Origin: Desulfobacteraceae bacterium RAAP-1 | GTDB taxonomy: Bacteria; Desulfobacterota; Desulfobacteria; Desulfobacterales; Desulfatirhabdiaceae | Assembly: GCA_001443525.1 (NCBI GenBank) | Contig: LKPX01000028.1 | Location: forward strand, 1 to 43,431 | Reading direction: 5' to 3' | Length of the DNA: 43,431 bases | Shown: positions 35,335 to 43,431 of the stretch, piece by piece | Numbering within the stretch: position 1 is the first letter of the stretch | How the letters are laid out: each line of letters opens with the position of its first letter | The notes under the pieces: generated by a model | Database searches by the model: none | Told to the model about the DNA's origin: nothing | The model's input: only the letters and a program-made list of their open reading frames with translations | Position numbers and translations under genes: made by a program

Positions 35335-36335
35335 TCATTTTAGGCATCGAAACGTCCTGTGATGAAACGTCCGCAGCCGTGGTCAGGGATGGCGGCCGCG
35401 TTCTCTCATCTGTGGTGGCATCCCAGATTGCACTGCACCATCCTTTCGGCGGCGTGGTCCCGGAGCTGGCATCCCGCAAGCATCTGGAATCGATCGCGCA
35501 GGTCGTACATGAGGCTGTCGAACAGTCGGGTATTTCTGAAAACCATCTTGATGCCGTGGCAGCCACCCAGGGGCCGGGTCTCGTCGGCGCTCTTCTGGTG
35601 GGTTTTTCGTTTGCCAAAGCTTACGCCTATGCCCGGGAAATCCCCTGCATCTGCGTCGATCATCTCGAAGGGCATATCCATTCCCTGTTTCTTGAGCAGG
35701 ACGTTCCGGGTTTTCCGTTTGTCGCGCTGCTTGTTTCCGGGGGACATACCGGGATTTATGATGTCATTTCGCACACCTCATGTGAGCTGATGGGGCAGAC
35801 ACGAGATGATGCGGTCGGAGAGGCTTTTGACAAAGTCGCCAAAATGCTGGGCCTGGGATATCCCGGCGGCGTGCTCATTGAACAAATGGCATCTGAAGGA
35901 AATCCGGAACAGATACATTTTCCCCGCCCCTGTCTGGATACAACGGATTTTGACTTCAGCTTCAGCGGACTGAAATCCGCTGTCAGACGATATATTGAAC
36001 TCAATGGTGACACGAACGTTGCAGACATTGTGGCCGGATTTCAGAAAGCCGCTACGGATGTGCTGACAACCAAGCTCGTTCAGGCGGCTTTATCCCGGAA
36101 ACGTCATCGCATCGCTGTCGTCGGAGGCGTTGCGGCCAATTCAGAGCTCCGGCGGAAAATCAGTGCATCCGCTCATGAAAACGGGCTGCGGGTTTATTTG
36201 CCTTCACTAAAATACTGCGGCGATAATGCAGCCATGATTGCGGCAGCCGGATTTCATCGTTATCCGTGTTCCTGGGTCAGAAACACCCTTCTGGATCAGG
36301 ATGTTTATTCGAAGGCGTGCCTGCGCAACAACTGA
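35331..36335 (+). CDS. tsaD: tRNA N6-adenosine threonylcarbamoyltransferase TsaD
   Basis: The 334-residue enzyme attaches threonylcarbamoyl to A37 of ANN-reading tRNAs together with TsaB and TsaE. The start is ILGIETSCDETSAAVV, and the metal-binding pair H111/H115 is in VDHLEGHIHS. ATQGPGLVGALLVG, LVSGGHTGIYDV, DDAVGEAFDKVAKMLGLGYPGG and VVGGVAANSELR are all in place. Its ATG overlaps the previous stop by four bases, so it is coupled to the fusion gene. TsaD is normally essential, so the purM-to-tsaD transcript must be expressed. The next gene is convergent, 45 bases away, and I see no clear terminator. Confidence 0.96.
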   Translation: MIILGIETSCDETSAAVVRDGGRVLSSVVASQIALHHPFGGVVPELASRKHLESIAQVVHEAVEQSGISENHLDAVAATQGPGLVGALLVGFSFAKAYAYAREIPCICVDHLEGHIHSLFLEQDVPGFPFVALLVSGGHTGIYDVISHTSCELMGQTRDDAVGEAFDKVAKMLGLGYPGGVLIEQMASEGNPEQIHFPRPCLDTTDFDFSFSGLKSAVRRYIELNGDTNVADIVAGFQKAATDVLTTKLVQAALSRKRHRIAVVGGVAANSELRRKISASAHENGLRVYLPSLKYCGDNAAMIAAAGFHRYPCSWVRNTLLDQDVYSKACLRNN

Positions 36336-36380
36336 TCTTTTCCGAAGCATGTCCCGCTTTTTCTTTGGTTGTGATAATGA

Positions 36381-37976
36381 TCAGATGTATCTGGATGTGT
36401 CCGATGCGACCTGAACAATCCCGTAAGACCCCACCGCCTTTCGTCCAAACGGAATCCCCAGTTTCCGCATGCGTTTGCGCAGCGTGGATGGGTGGATATT
36501 CAACCGCCTGGCAGCCCCTTTTTCCCCTTCCACCCGACCATCGCAGATATCCAGAATTTGTCGGATATGCTGACGCATCACAGCATCCATATCCTGATTT
36601 TGCGGGACTTGAGCCGATAGGGGAAGAGACAGTCTCTCCTCTGGAATCTTTTGAGTTTTGGGCGCGATATCATCAAAAACCAGCGGCTCGCCCCGGCTGA
36701 GAATCAAAGCCCGCTCCACGGCGTTTTCCAGTTCGCGGACATTGCCGGGCCAGCGGTAAGCTGTCAGGCGCTCCAGGGCTCCGAATGCCAGTCCCGGCAC
36801 CGGACTGCGTTTCATCTCCAACGCTTTTTTCTGAATAAAGTGCTGAACCAGGGCCGGCATATCCATCATTCGGCTTCGCAGGGGCGGAATGGAGATCGGA
36901 AACACTCTGAGCCGGAAATACAGATCTTCCCGGAACGCACCGCTATTCAACATGTCTTCCAGGTTCCGGTGAGTAGCAGCGATGATGCGGATATTTATCG
37001 GAATGGGGCCTGAGCCGCCGACACGTTCGATTTCCTTTTCCTGAAGCACGCGAAGCAGTCGCACCTGGGCATCCGGAGACAGTTCCCCGATTTCATCCAG
37101 AAACAACGTGCCGGTGTGCGCGCGTTCGATTCTTCCTCTTTTCTGGGAAAGAGCGCCGGTAAAAGCGCCTTTTTCGTGCCCGAACAGTTCACTGTCCATC
37201 AGGGTCGGCGGAATGGCGCCGCAGTTGACCTTGATAAACGGAGCCTGTCTGCGGGAAGAAGCCTTGTGAATGGCGTTGGCAATGACTTCCTTGCCGGAAC
37301 CGGTTTCACCCAGCAGCAGCACCGGGCTGTCCAGCGGCGCCACCTGCCGGACCAAATCCATGACGGGCTTCAGGCCGGAATCCGCACCAATGACATCCTC
37401 ACCGACCATTCGCCGCAGTTCATCCTGCAAATACCGGTTGTCATCCGCCAGAATATCCCTGAGTTTCTGCAGTTCCCGATACCGCAGACTGTTGATCAAT
37501 GCGACGGCAAAAGGTTCATTGACGGCGCCGATAAGATGCAGATGCTCTTTTGTAAAAGGCGTGCGGCCGTTTCCGAAAATGGCCAGAACGCCCAGAAGCT
37601 TTTTTTCCAGAACCAGATCAGAAACCACGGCCGGCATATCCAGAGCATTGAATTTTTCAGCTACCGGACTGCACACCGGATCATCCCCGAGCCTGGGAAT
37701 GGCCCGAACCCGGACCAATCCCAGTTTTTCAATGCGTCTCCGCGTGTCATCCGAAAGCTGGGAGCTCAGGGCCAGAGCCCTGAACCCTTCACGAGTAGCG
37801 TTGGCAATGGTCTCTACGACCCCCACATCGCGATGATAGACGTGAAGACTCATCTGCCCGGCCGGCAGAAAATTCCGGATATAAAGCAGACATTGCCACA
37901 GGGCTTTTTCAATTTCCAGGCTCCCGCAGATCCGGAGTGTGACCTGCCGGAAAAAATCCTTTTCATCAATGGTCAT
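36381..37976 (-). CDS. Sigma-54-dependent transcriptional activator (GAF-AAA-Fis)
   Basis: A 531-residue activator. An N-terminal GAF-like sensor spans about 10-165. A coiled linker leads to the AAA+ domain, with Walker A GETGSGKE (223-230), the sigma-54 contact loop GAFTGA (270-275), Walker B LFLDEIG (291-297) and RWPGNVRELENA near the end. The C-terminal HTH (about 480-510, GAARRLNIHPSTLRKRMRKLG) binds the enhancer. No receiver domain is present, so a small molecule, perhaps an acyl-CoA or fatty acid, is the likely signal. An AGGA lies about five bases before the ATG. The gene is divergent from the acyl-CoA dehydrogenase operon, whose promoter region holds a matching sigma-54 box and palindromes. 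Confidence 0.94.
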   Translation of the reverse strand: MTIDEKDFFRQVTLRICGSLEIEKALWQCLLYIRNFLPAGQMSLHVYHRDVGVVETIANATREGFRALALSSQLSDDTRRRIEKLGLVRVRAIPRLGDDPVCSPVAEKFNALDMPAVVSDLVLEKKLLGVLAIFGNGRTPFTKEHLHLIGAVNEPFAVALINSLRYRELQKLRDILADDNRYLQDELRRMVGEDVIGADSGLKPVMDLVRQVAPLDSPVLLLGETGSGKEVIANAIHKASSRRQAPFIKVNCGAIPPTLMDSELFGHEKGAFTGALSQKRGRIERAHTGTLFLDEIGELSPDAQVRLLRVLQEKEIERVGGSGPIPINIRIIAATHRNLEDMLNSGAFREDLYFRLRVFPISIPPLRSRMMDMPALVQHFIQKKALEMKRSPVPGLAFGALERLTAYRWPGNVRELENAVERALILSRGEPLVFDDIAPKTQKIPEERLSLPLSAQVPQNQDMDAVMRQHIRQILDICDGRVEGEKGAARRLNIHPSTLRKRMRKLGIPFGRKAVGSYGIVQVASDTSRYI

Positions 37977-38058
37977 GATTTCCTCGAAAAGGGTGATGGC
38001 GTTTACACAGATTCATTTTTTCAAACGACGATTCCGTCTGTTTTTTCAAGGGTATTCC

Positions 38059-38111
38059 ATGGAACAGTTATATGATAAAACCGGCAGATAGTACAGTTAT
38101 AACTGTTCCAT
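38059..38111. promoter_or_regulatory. Palindromic enhancer sites for the sigma-54 activator
   Basis: ATGGAACAGTTATA (38059-38072) and TATAACTGTTCCAT (38098-38111) are perfect inverted repeats of 14 bases. The right part also forms a perfect 14-base palindrome, ACAGTTATAACTGT (38093-38106), while the left site keeps only the ACAGTTATA half. The two ACAGTTATA starts are 29 bases apart. Centres lie roughly 85 and 115-120 bases before the expected start of transcription, the usual place for enhancer sites. The divergent activator gene is the natural source of the binding protein. Confidence 0.75.
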
Positions 38112-38159
38112 AGGGTTAATTCAGAACCGTTGCCATTTGATATGATAAATCAATTTGAA

Positions 38160-38176
38160 TTGGCACATCTTGTGCT
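38160..38176 (+). promoter_or_regulatory. Sigma-54 (-24/-12) promoter of the acyl-CoA operon
   Basis: TTGGCACATCTTGTGCT fits the sigma-54 consensus: GG and GC are separated by exactly ten bases and TTGGCAC is perfect; the -12 part reads GTGCT instead of TTGCT. Transcription would start near 38187, giving a leader of about 77 bases before the ATG at 38264. Confidence 0.85.
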
Positions 38177-38263
38177 GTATAAAATGGGTTTTGTATTGAA
38201 ACAGGCGCGAAACGATGTGTGATATCCGGAAAAAATCTGAAAAACAATAGAGGAGACACGATT

Positions 38264-40078
38264 ATGGCACAGGTAATCATGGATAAAAGAGATGTGGAGT
38301 TTGTCCTCCACGAACAGTTGGAAGTCGAGAAACTGGCAAAAAACGAACGCTTTGCCGAATTCACTAAAAAAACAGTGGACCTGATCATTTCCGAGGCGCG
38401 CAATCTGGCCGTCAAAGAGATGCTGCCCGCTCTGAAAATTTCCGATGAAGAAGGATGCAAACTGGAAAACGGCACGGTTAAGGTTCCGGAGCCTTTTTAT
38501 CGGATATATGAACTTTTCAAGGAAGGCGAATGGATATCCCTGTGCGATGATCCCAAATGGGGCGGTCAGGGAATGCCGACAACCATTTCCATGGCGGTGA
38601 AAAATTATTTTCACGGAGCCAACTTTCCCTTTACCCTGGCCATTCTGTTATCTCACGGCGCCGGGAAACTGGTGGAGAGATTTGGTACGGAAAAACAGAA
38701 AAATCTCTTTTTGAAGAAAATGTACACGGGTGAGTGGAGCGGCACCATGCTTCTTACCGAACCCCAGGCCGGGTCGGATGTGGGCGCATTGACCACCTCC
38801 GCGGTCAAAAATGCCGACGGCACCTATTCCATCACCGGAAACAAGATATTTATCTCCAGCGGCGAGCATAACATGGTGGAAAACATCATCCACCCGGTTC
38901 TGGCCAGAATCGAAGGCGCACCTGCCGGCACCTCCGGGATTTCCCTGTTTCTGGTCCCCAAAATCCGGGTCAACGATGACGGCAGTCTGGGAGCGCCCAA
39001 TGACGTTGTCTGCACCGGCATCGAAGAAAAAATGGGCATTCACGGAAGCCCCACCTGCTCCATCACGCTGGGCGGCAAGGGGCAGTGCATAGGCACCCTG
39101 CTGGGTGAAGAAAATAAGGGTATGCGGGCCATGTTCGTCATGATGAACGAAGCCCGTCTGGATGTGGGAATGCAGGCGCTGGGATGCGCGTCCGCATCTT
39201 TCCAGAACGCACTGAACTACGCCAGAGAACGTGTCCAGGGCCGGCATCTGCAGGCAGGCGGAAAAGATGCGCCATCTGTTCCCATTATTCAGCATCCGGA
39301 TGTGCGACGGATGCTGCTGAACATGAAAGCCATCACAGAAGGATCCCGGAGCATTCTCTATTTCATCGGCTTTTGTGAAGACATGATCCGCATCAGCAAC
39401 GATCCTGCTGAAAAAATCAAATATCAGGGACTCATTGATTTATTGATTCCCATTGCCAAGGGATATGTTTCGGACAGGGCTTTTGAGGTCTGCAGCCAGG
39501 GAGTTCAGGTTTTCGGCGGATATGGATACACCAAGGAATATCCTCAGGAGCAGTATCTCCGGGACTGCAAGATCACCCATATCTACGAAGGCACCAACGG
39601 CATTCAGGCCGCGGATCTGCTGGGAAGAAAACTGGGGCTCAACAAGGGACAGCCCTTCCGGGATCTGCTGGCTGAAATCCGGAGTACCATTGATGCCGCC
39701 CAAAAAGTGAAGGGCCTCGAAAATCTGGCCGAAAAGACCCAAACGGCTGCGGCGGAGCTGGAAAAGACTGCCGGCATTATCGGCGCCATGGCGGCATCCG
39801 ACAAAGCCATGACCGCTTTTTCACATGCCTACGAGTTCATGGATGTCACCGGCGATATGGTGATGGCCTGGATGCTGCTTTGGCGGGCCGTCGTAGCAGC
39901 CCAAAAACTGCAGGCAGGCGCCAAGGGTAAGGACGCGGTTTTTTATGAAGGCCAGATCGCCAGCGCCCGCTTTTTCACCAGCACAGTGCTTCCGATAAGC
40001 CTTGGTAAAATGAACGTGATTACCGCCGGCGACAGCACGGTCATTGACATTGCTGAAGATGCCTTTGGCGGAAAATAA
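38264..40078 (+). CDS. Acyl-CoA dehydrogenase, DmdC-like long type
   Basis: From the ATG at 38264, with GAGGAG about nine bases upstream, the protein is 604 residues, about 200 longer than ordinary acyl-CoA dehydrogenases. It has the N-terminal extension and C-terminal domain of the DmdC (3-methylmercaptopropionyl-CoA dehydrogenase) type. Flavin and substrate motifs are TEPQAGSDVGAL, ITGNKIFISSGEHN and FGGYGYTKEYPQEQYLRD. The catalytic base is E442 in HIYEGTNGIQ. It makes the enoyl-CoA and passes electrons to ETF, perhaps the EtfBA encoded at 5865-7628. It is the first gene of a sigma-54 operon with a thiolase 16 bases downstream. The chain length it prefers is unknown. Confidence 0.93.
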   Translation: MAQVIMDKRDVEFVLHEQLEVEKLAKNERFAEFTKKTVDLIISEARNLAVKEMLPALKISDEEGCKLENGTVKVPEPFYRIYELFKEGEWISLCDDPKWGGQGMPTTISMAVKNYFHGANFPFTLAILLSHGAGKLVERFGTEKQKNLFLKKMYTGEWSGTMLLTEPQAGSDVGALTTSAVKNADGTYSITGNKIFISSGEHNMVENIIHPVLARIEGAPAGTSGISLFLVPKIRVNDDGSLGAPNDVVCTGIEEKMGIHGSPTCSITLGGKGQCIGTLLGEENKGMRAMFVMMNEARLDVGMQALGCASASFQNALNYARERVQGRHLQAGGKDAPSVPIIQHPDVRRMLLNMKAITEGSRSILYFIGFCEDMIRISNDPAEKIKYQGLIDLLIPIAKGYVSDRAFEVCSQGVQVFGGYGYTKEYPQEQYLRDCKITHIYEGTNGIQAADLLGRKLGLNKGQPFRDLLAEIRSTIDAAQKVKGLENLAEKTQTAAAELEKTAGIIGAMAASDKAMTAFSHAYEFMDVTGDMVMAWMLLWRAVVAAQKLQAGAKGKDAVFYEGQIASARFFTSTVLPISLGKMNVITAGDSTVIDIAEDAFGGK

Positions 40079-40094
40079 CAGGGAGACAGACCAT

Positions 40095-41345
40095 ATGAAA
40101 GACGTAGTTATTGTTTCCGCCTGCCGCACGGCCATTGGCTCATTCGGCGGCAGTCTGAAAGACATGAACGGTGCTGCCCTTGCCAGCATCACCATGAAGG
40201 AAGCCATCCGACGGGCCCACATTGACCCGGCCATCATTGATGATGTGCGCTACGGATGCTGTCTGGAACATCACGATACCCTCAACACAACACGGGTGGC
40301 TGCATTGATGGCCGGTATTCCGGAAACCGTGACAGCCGCCACTATCAACCGTGTCTGCATTTCCGGAATGGAAGCTGTCGTCTCCGGCATGGCCATGATT
40401 CAGGCCGGCATGGCTGATGTCATCCTGGCCGGCGGCGTGGAACACATGTCCGGCGTTCCCTACACGGTGCCAGGCGCCAGGTGGGGATGCAGGCTTCAGG
40501 ATCAGCAGTTTGTGGACGCCATGATTCACGCCCTGCACTGCGGCTCCATGGTCATGCCGCTGGATGCCACAGCCCCCTTGAATCTGGAAGAAACGCCCAT
40601 TAAATTTTTCGCCGGAAAACCCTACATCATGGGACATACGGCTGAATTCGTGGCCCATCTTCACAATATCAGCCGCGAGGAAATGGATGAGGTAGCCTTA
40701 AGAAGCCACAACAACGCCGAACGGGCCACACGCGACGGCTCTTTTAAGGAAGAAATCGTTCCGGTTGAAGTTCCGCAGCGGAAAAAAGCCCCGATTATTT
40801 TTGATAAGGACGAACATTTCCGGCCGGGTCTGACCATGGAACAGCTTCAGAAACTGCCTCCAGGGTTCATTCCCAAAACCGGCAAGGTCACGGCCGGCAA
40901 TTCCAGCGGTCTCAATGACGGCTCCACCGGTATGGTCATCATGTCCGCTGAAAAAGCCAAAGAACTGGGACTTACCCCCATCGCCCGCATCAAGGCCACC
41001 TCAAGAGGCGGCTGCCATCCGGCGGTCATGGGGCTTTCACCGGTTCCAGCCGTTAAAAATCTGCTTGAAAAACACAGACTGAAACTGGAAGATTTCGAGC
41101 TGATCGAGGTTAACGAAGCCTTTGCTGCCCAGTATCTCGGCTGCGAAAAAGAGCTTGGGTTAAACCGTGAGATCACCAACGTCAACGGCTCAGGCATCGG
41201 GTTGGGCCATCCGGTGGGATCCACCGGCGCCCGGATCATCGTCACCCTGATACACGCCATGAAAAAACGCGGTAACACACTGGGTCTTGCCACCCTCTGC
41301 GGTGGTGGCGGCGTATCCATGGCCTGCGCCATCGAAATGCTGTAA
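40095..41345 (+). CDS. Acetyl-CoA C-acyltransferase (thiolase)
   Basis: The 416-residue thiolase starts MKDVVIVSACRTAIGSFGG at the ATG 40095, with GGGAGA about ten bases upstream. The nucleophile is C88 in NRVCISGMEAVVSG, the histidine is H372 in GIGLGHPVGSTGAR, the second cysteine is C402 in LCGGGG, and the NEAF motif is present (EVNEAFAAQYLG). It cleaves 3-ketoacyl-CoA to acetyl-CoA, or joins two acetyl-CoA. Hydratase and 3-hydroxyacyl-CoA dehydrogenase genes are absent from the window, so the pathway must be completed elsewhere. It sits between the dehydrogenase and the acyl-CoA ligase. Confidence 0.93.
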   Translation: MKDVVIVSACRTAIGSFGGSLKDMNGAALASITMKEAIRRAHIDPAIIDDVRYGCCLEHHDTLNTTRVAALMAGIPETVTAATINRVCISGMEAVVSGMAMIQAGMADVILAGGVEHMSGVPYTVPGARWGCRLQDQQFVDAMIHALHCGSMVMPLDATAPLNLEETPIKFFAGKPYIMGHTAEFVAHLHNISREEMDEVALRSHNNAERATRDGSFKEEIVPVEVPQRKKAPIIFDKDEHFRPGLTMEQLQKLPPGFIPKTGKVTAGNSSGLNDGSTGMVIMSAEKAKELGLTPIARIKATSRGGCHPAVMGLSPVPAVKNLLEKHRLKLEDFELIEVNEAFAAQYLGCEKELGLNREITNVNGSGIGLGHPVGSTGARIIVTLIHAMKKRGNTLGLATLCGGGGVSMACAIEML

Positions 41346-41378
41346 CCGCATCATCGAAGTTCACCGCCCATACAGACA

Positions 41379-41406
41379 GCAGGGGCGAACAATTATTCGC
41401 CCCTGC
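41379..41406. repeat. REP-like perfect hairpin GCAGGGGCGAA
   Basis: GCAGGGGCGAA (41379-41389) and TTCGCCCCTGC (41396-41406) are perfect 11-base inverted repeats with a six-base loop (CAATTA). No T-run follows on either strand, so it is not a plain terminator. It lies in the 191-base gap between the thiolase and the ligase genes, where it may stabilise or process the message. Confidence 0.75.
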
Positions 41407-41536
41407 ACAATAAACCCAAATGACCGAAATGGTGATCAAGGCCGAATTCATGCCGATGACATCCCTGTGAAATTCATCAACCTGAAATAGCGTCAACCAC
41501 TCTGTCAACCTCAAACCGTATCGCCGGGAGGCCAGC

Positions 41537-43201
41537 ATGTCCGAATGGAAGAACATCCCCTTGACCGAGGAAGAATCGGCCCGTTACAACGTCATTGACA
41601 AGGATACTGTCGCATTTTTAAAGAATCGCTACAACAAGGTGAATCGCTGGGTTATCGCCGACATGATCCGGAGAAACCGGTATCACTATCCGGACAAAAA
41701 AGCCCTGATTTTCGGGGACAGAAGCCTGACTTACACCGAGCTCGAAGACCAGTCCAATCGCGTGGCCCACGCCCTTATCGGACTGGGGGTTCAAAAATAT
41801 GAACGGGTAGCGATTCTGGCCCATAACACGATTCATCATGTACTGACCTGGCTGGGATGCTGCAAGGCGGGCGCCGTCTATCTGGCTGTCAATTATCTCC
41901 TGCGCGGAAAAGACATTACCTATTGCATCAACCATTCTGAAAGTACGGTGTTTATCGTGGAAGATGCGCTGTATGATCTGGTTAAGGACGTTCTCGATGA
42001 CATGCCGCATGTCAAGACCCTGATCTGGTCCAGTCAGGGAGAGGGGAAACCACCTGTCAGCAGCCGTTTTAAGGATTTTGATGCGTGGTATCAGTCGTAT
42101 CCCGCCGCTGAACCAGACACCATTCTGCACATTGAAGACCCCTGCCAGATGACTTATACCAGCGGCACCGAATCTCTCCCCAAGGGCGTTATCATCAGCA
42201 ACCAGGCACTGATGTCCGAGTACATGGGCGCCATTATCGACGGCGGATATGAACCCGAAGACATCAGCGTGAATGCCCTGCCTATTTTTCACTGCGCCCA
42301 GCGGGATGTGTTTTTAAATCCCATGTTCTGGATCGGCGCCACCAACATCCTGATGGCGCCGGAAATTGGTAAAATCCTTAAAACCATTGCGGATTACAAA
42401 GCCACTGTATTTTTCGCACCGCCCACGGTCTGGATCGGTCTGATGCGCCATCCGGATTTCGACAAATATGATCTGTCCAGCCTGAAAAAATGCTATTATG
42501 GAGCCTCCATCATGCCTGTTGAGGTCCTGAAGGAAATCCTGAACCGTCTGCCCGGAAGCAGGGTTTACAATTACTACGGACAGACCGAGCTGGCGCCTTA
42601 TCACACGATTTTAAAGGCCAGGGATGCCATGACCAAACTGGGATCCGCCGGCATGGCGGGCTTGAACATGGAAAGCCGGCTGGAAGACGATGCCGGTCAG
42701 CCGATCACAGGTATCGGCGTTCCCGGCGAAATCTGCGGCAAAGGCCCCCATGCCATGATGATGTACTTTAAAGAGCCTCAGAAAACCGAGGATGTGATGA
42801 AAGGCGGGTGGTTTCATACCGGCGATATCGGTGTTCTGGATGAGGACAGATATATCGCGGTCGTGGATCGCAAAAAAGACATGATCAAAACCGGCGGAGA
42901 GAATGTCTCCACCCGGGAGGTTGAAGAGGTCATCTACCAGGACAGCCGCATCGAAGAAGTCGCGGTTGTCGGCATCCATCATCCCTCATGGGTGGAAGCC
43001 GTCACAGCCTTTGTTGTACCAAGACGCGGCGAAACAATCACCGAACAGGAAATCATCAATCGCTGCAAAAAAGAGCTGGCGCCCTTTAAAGTCCCCAAAA
43101 AAATCGTTCTGATGGAAGCACTTCCCAAAACCCCCACCGGAAAAATTCTGAAGCGGGACATGCGCGCGTCCTATCAGGAGCTTTTTAACCAGAACGGATA
43201 A
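41537..43201 (+). CDS. AMP-forming acyl-CoA ligase/synthetase
   Basis: The 554-residue enzyme belongs to the ANL superfamily. The phosphate loop is TYTSGTESLPKG (206-217), the A5 motif is YYGQTELAP, the GWFHTGDIG motif and DRKKDMIKTGGENV stretch are clear, and the catalytic lysine is K536 in PTGKILKRDM. It activates a carboxylic acid to its CoA ester using ATP, feeding the dehydrogenase two genes upstream. In the loop, ESLPK differs from the commoner TGxPK spacing, a small change that may affect nothing. A GGGAGG ribosome binding site lies about six bases before the ATG. The preceding 191-base gap may hold a second promoter, but I do not see one. Confidence 0.92.
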   Translation: MSEWKNIPLTEEESARYNVIDKDTVAFLKNRYNKVNRWVIADMIRRNRYHYPDKKALIFGDRSLTYTELEDQSNRVAHALIGLGVQKYERVAILAHNTIHHVLTWLGCCKAGAVYLAVNYLLRGKDITYCINHSESTVFIVEDALYDLVKDVLDDMPHVKTLIWSSQGEGKPPVSSRFKDFDAWYQSYPAAEPDTILHIEDPCQMTYTSGTESLPKGVIISNQALMSEYMGAIIDGGYEPEDISVNALPIFHCAQRDVFLNPMFWIGATNILMAPEIGKILKTIADYKATVFFAPPTVWIGLMRHPDFDKYDLSSLKKCYYGASIMPVEVLKEILNRLPGSRVYNYYGQTELAPYHTILKARDAMTKLGSAGMAGLNMESRLEDDAGQPITGIGVPGEICGKGPHAMMMYFKEPQKTEDVMKGGWFHTGDIGVLDEDRYIAVVDRKKDMIKTGGENVSTREVEEVIYQDSRIEEVAVVGIHHPSWVEAVTAFVVPRRGETITEQEIINRCKKELAPFKVPKKIVLMEALPKTPTGKILKRDMRASYQELFNQNG

Positions 43202-43431
43202 CACCTTAACCCTACAACGATAATTATATCGTAATATCTTGTAAACATGACTGATTTATTATTAAAAGAAGATATTTATAATGACTGCGATATCTAAAAC
43301 GTGAACATGTATCCATGAACTGAAAAAGTTGTACAGGGGACGTTTTTCAAGGCAGACATTTTTCGAGGATCTAGAAAAATGGTAACTTCTCAATAAGTTC
43401 GGGCAAAAAATATATATAATTGTTTAAACAT
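43202..43431. other. AT-rich terminal stretch with no gene seen
   Basis: The GC content falls abruptly after the ligase gene. ACGATA and TATCGT (43217-43232) form a small perfect hairpin with loop ATTA, without a T-run. No reading frame longer than a few codons looks real before the window ends. Such AT-rich gaps often precede acquired or surface genes, but nothing here proves it. Confidence 0.4.

Noticed and set aside
37116-38075. A 319-codon plus-strand frame opposite the sigma-54 activator
   Set aside because: It mirrors conserved AAA+ coding sequence and runs through the promoter region; no family features.
41379-41406. Hairpin as an intrinsic terminator of the thiolase gene
   Set aside because: No run of T follows on either strand, and the ligase gene downstream appears to be part of the same pathway.

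Overview
The window looks like a chromosomal segment of a Gram-negative, Desulfobacterota-type bacterium (sulfate-reducer relatives such as Desulfobacteraceae). That placement is inferred from content: a sigma-54-controlled acyl-CoA degradation operon with a DmdC-type acyl-CoA dehydrogenase, an EtfBA pair, a ThrH/AlaC/homoserine dehydrogenase operon, an initiator tRNA, a Mdt-type RND pump with an outer-membrane lipoprotein, and dispersed intergenic repeats ending in TTCGTAAAAAGT. No phage, plasmid, transposase, integrase or CRISPR array is visible.

Left part (1-9237): the start of a leftward gene runs off the edge. It is followed by a U32-family enzyme overlapping a nucleoside deaminase, an AAA_14/DUF4143 ATPase, the sodium/proton antiporter NhaB and an EtfB-EtfA pair. 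Next comes a repeat-rich patch (7649-9179) that holds one sulfotransferase-like gene between two palindromic elements, with a third nested palindrome directly before the gene.

Centre (9238-27230): a rightward RND efflux operon (adaptor, two different pump subunits, outer-membrane lipoprotein) faces a long leftward gene string. In transcription order that string is a PepSY protein, a secreted protein, two LolD-like ABC ATPases, one large two-module FtsX/MacB-like permease, an OmpR-type response regulator, a histidine kinase, argJ and a 23S rRNA pseudouridine synthase. The first seven look like one envelope-stress or export module with its own two-component system. The kinase gene runs 56 bases into argJ.

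Right-centre (27245-36335): a second copy of the long repeat, then tRNA-fMet with a recognisable promoter and terminator. After these comes a leftward operon alaC-hom-thrH-thioesterase-yggU (amino-acid branch point towards threonine) behind a good sigma-70 promoter. Divergent from it is purM, then an unusual fusion of a WecA/MraY-like sugar-1-phosphate transferase with a truncated PglF/CapD-like membrane and Rossmann segment, then tsaD.

Right end (36381-43431): a GAF-AAA-Fis sigma-54 activator gene faces an acyl-CoA dehydrogenase-thiolase-acyl-CoA ligase operon. The gap between them holds a strong -24/-12 promoter and, about 60-125 bases upstream of the expected transcription start, a perfect 14-base palindrome plus a matching inverted half site. 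This gives a self-contained model for activator-controlled beta-oxidation. The last 230 bases are AT-rich and contain no gene that I can see.
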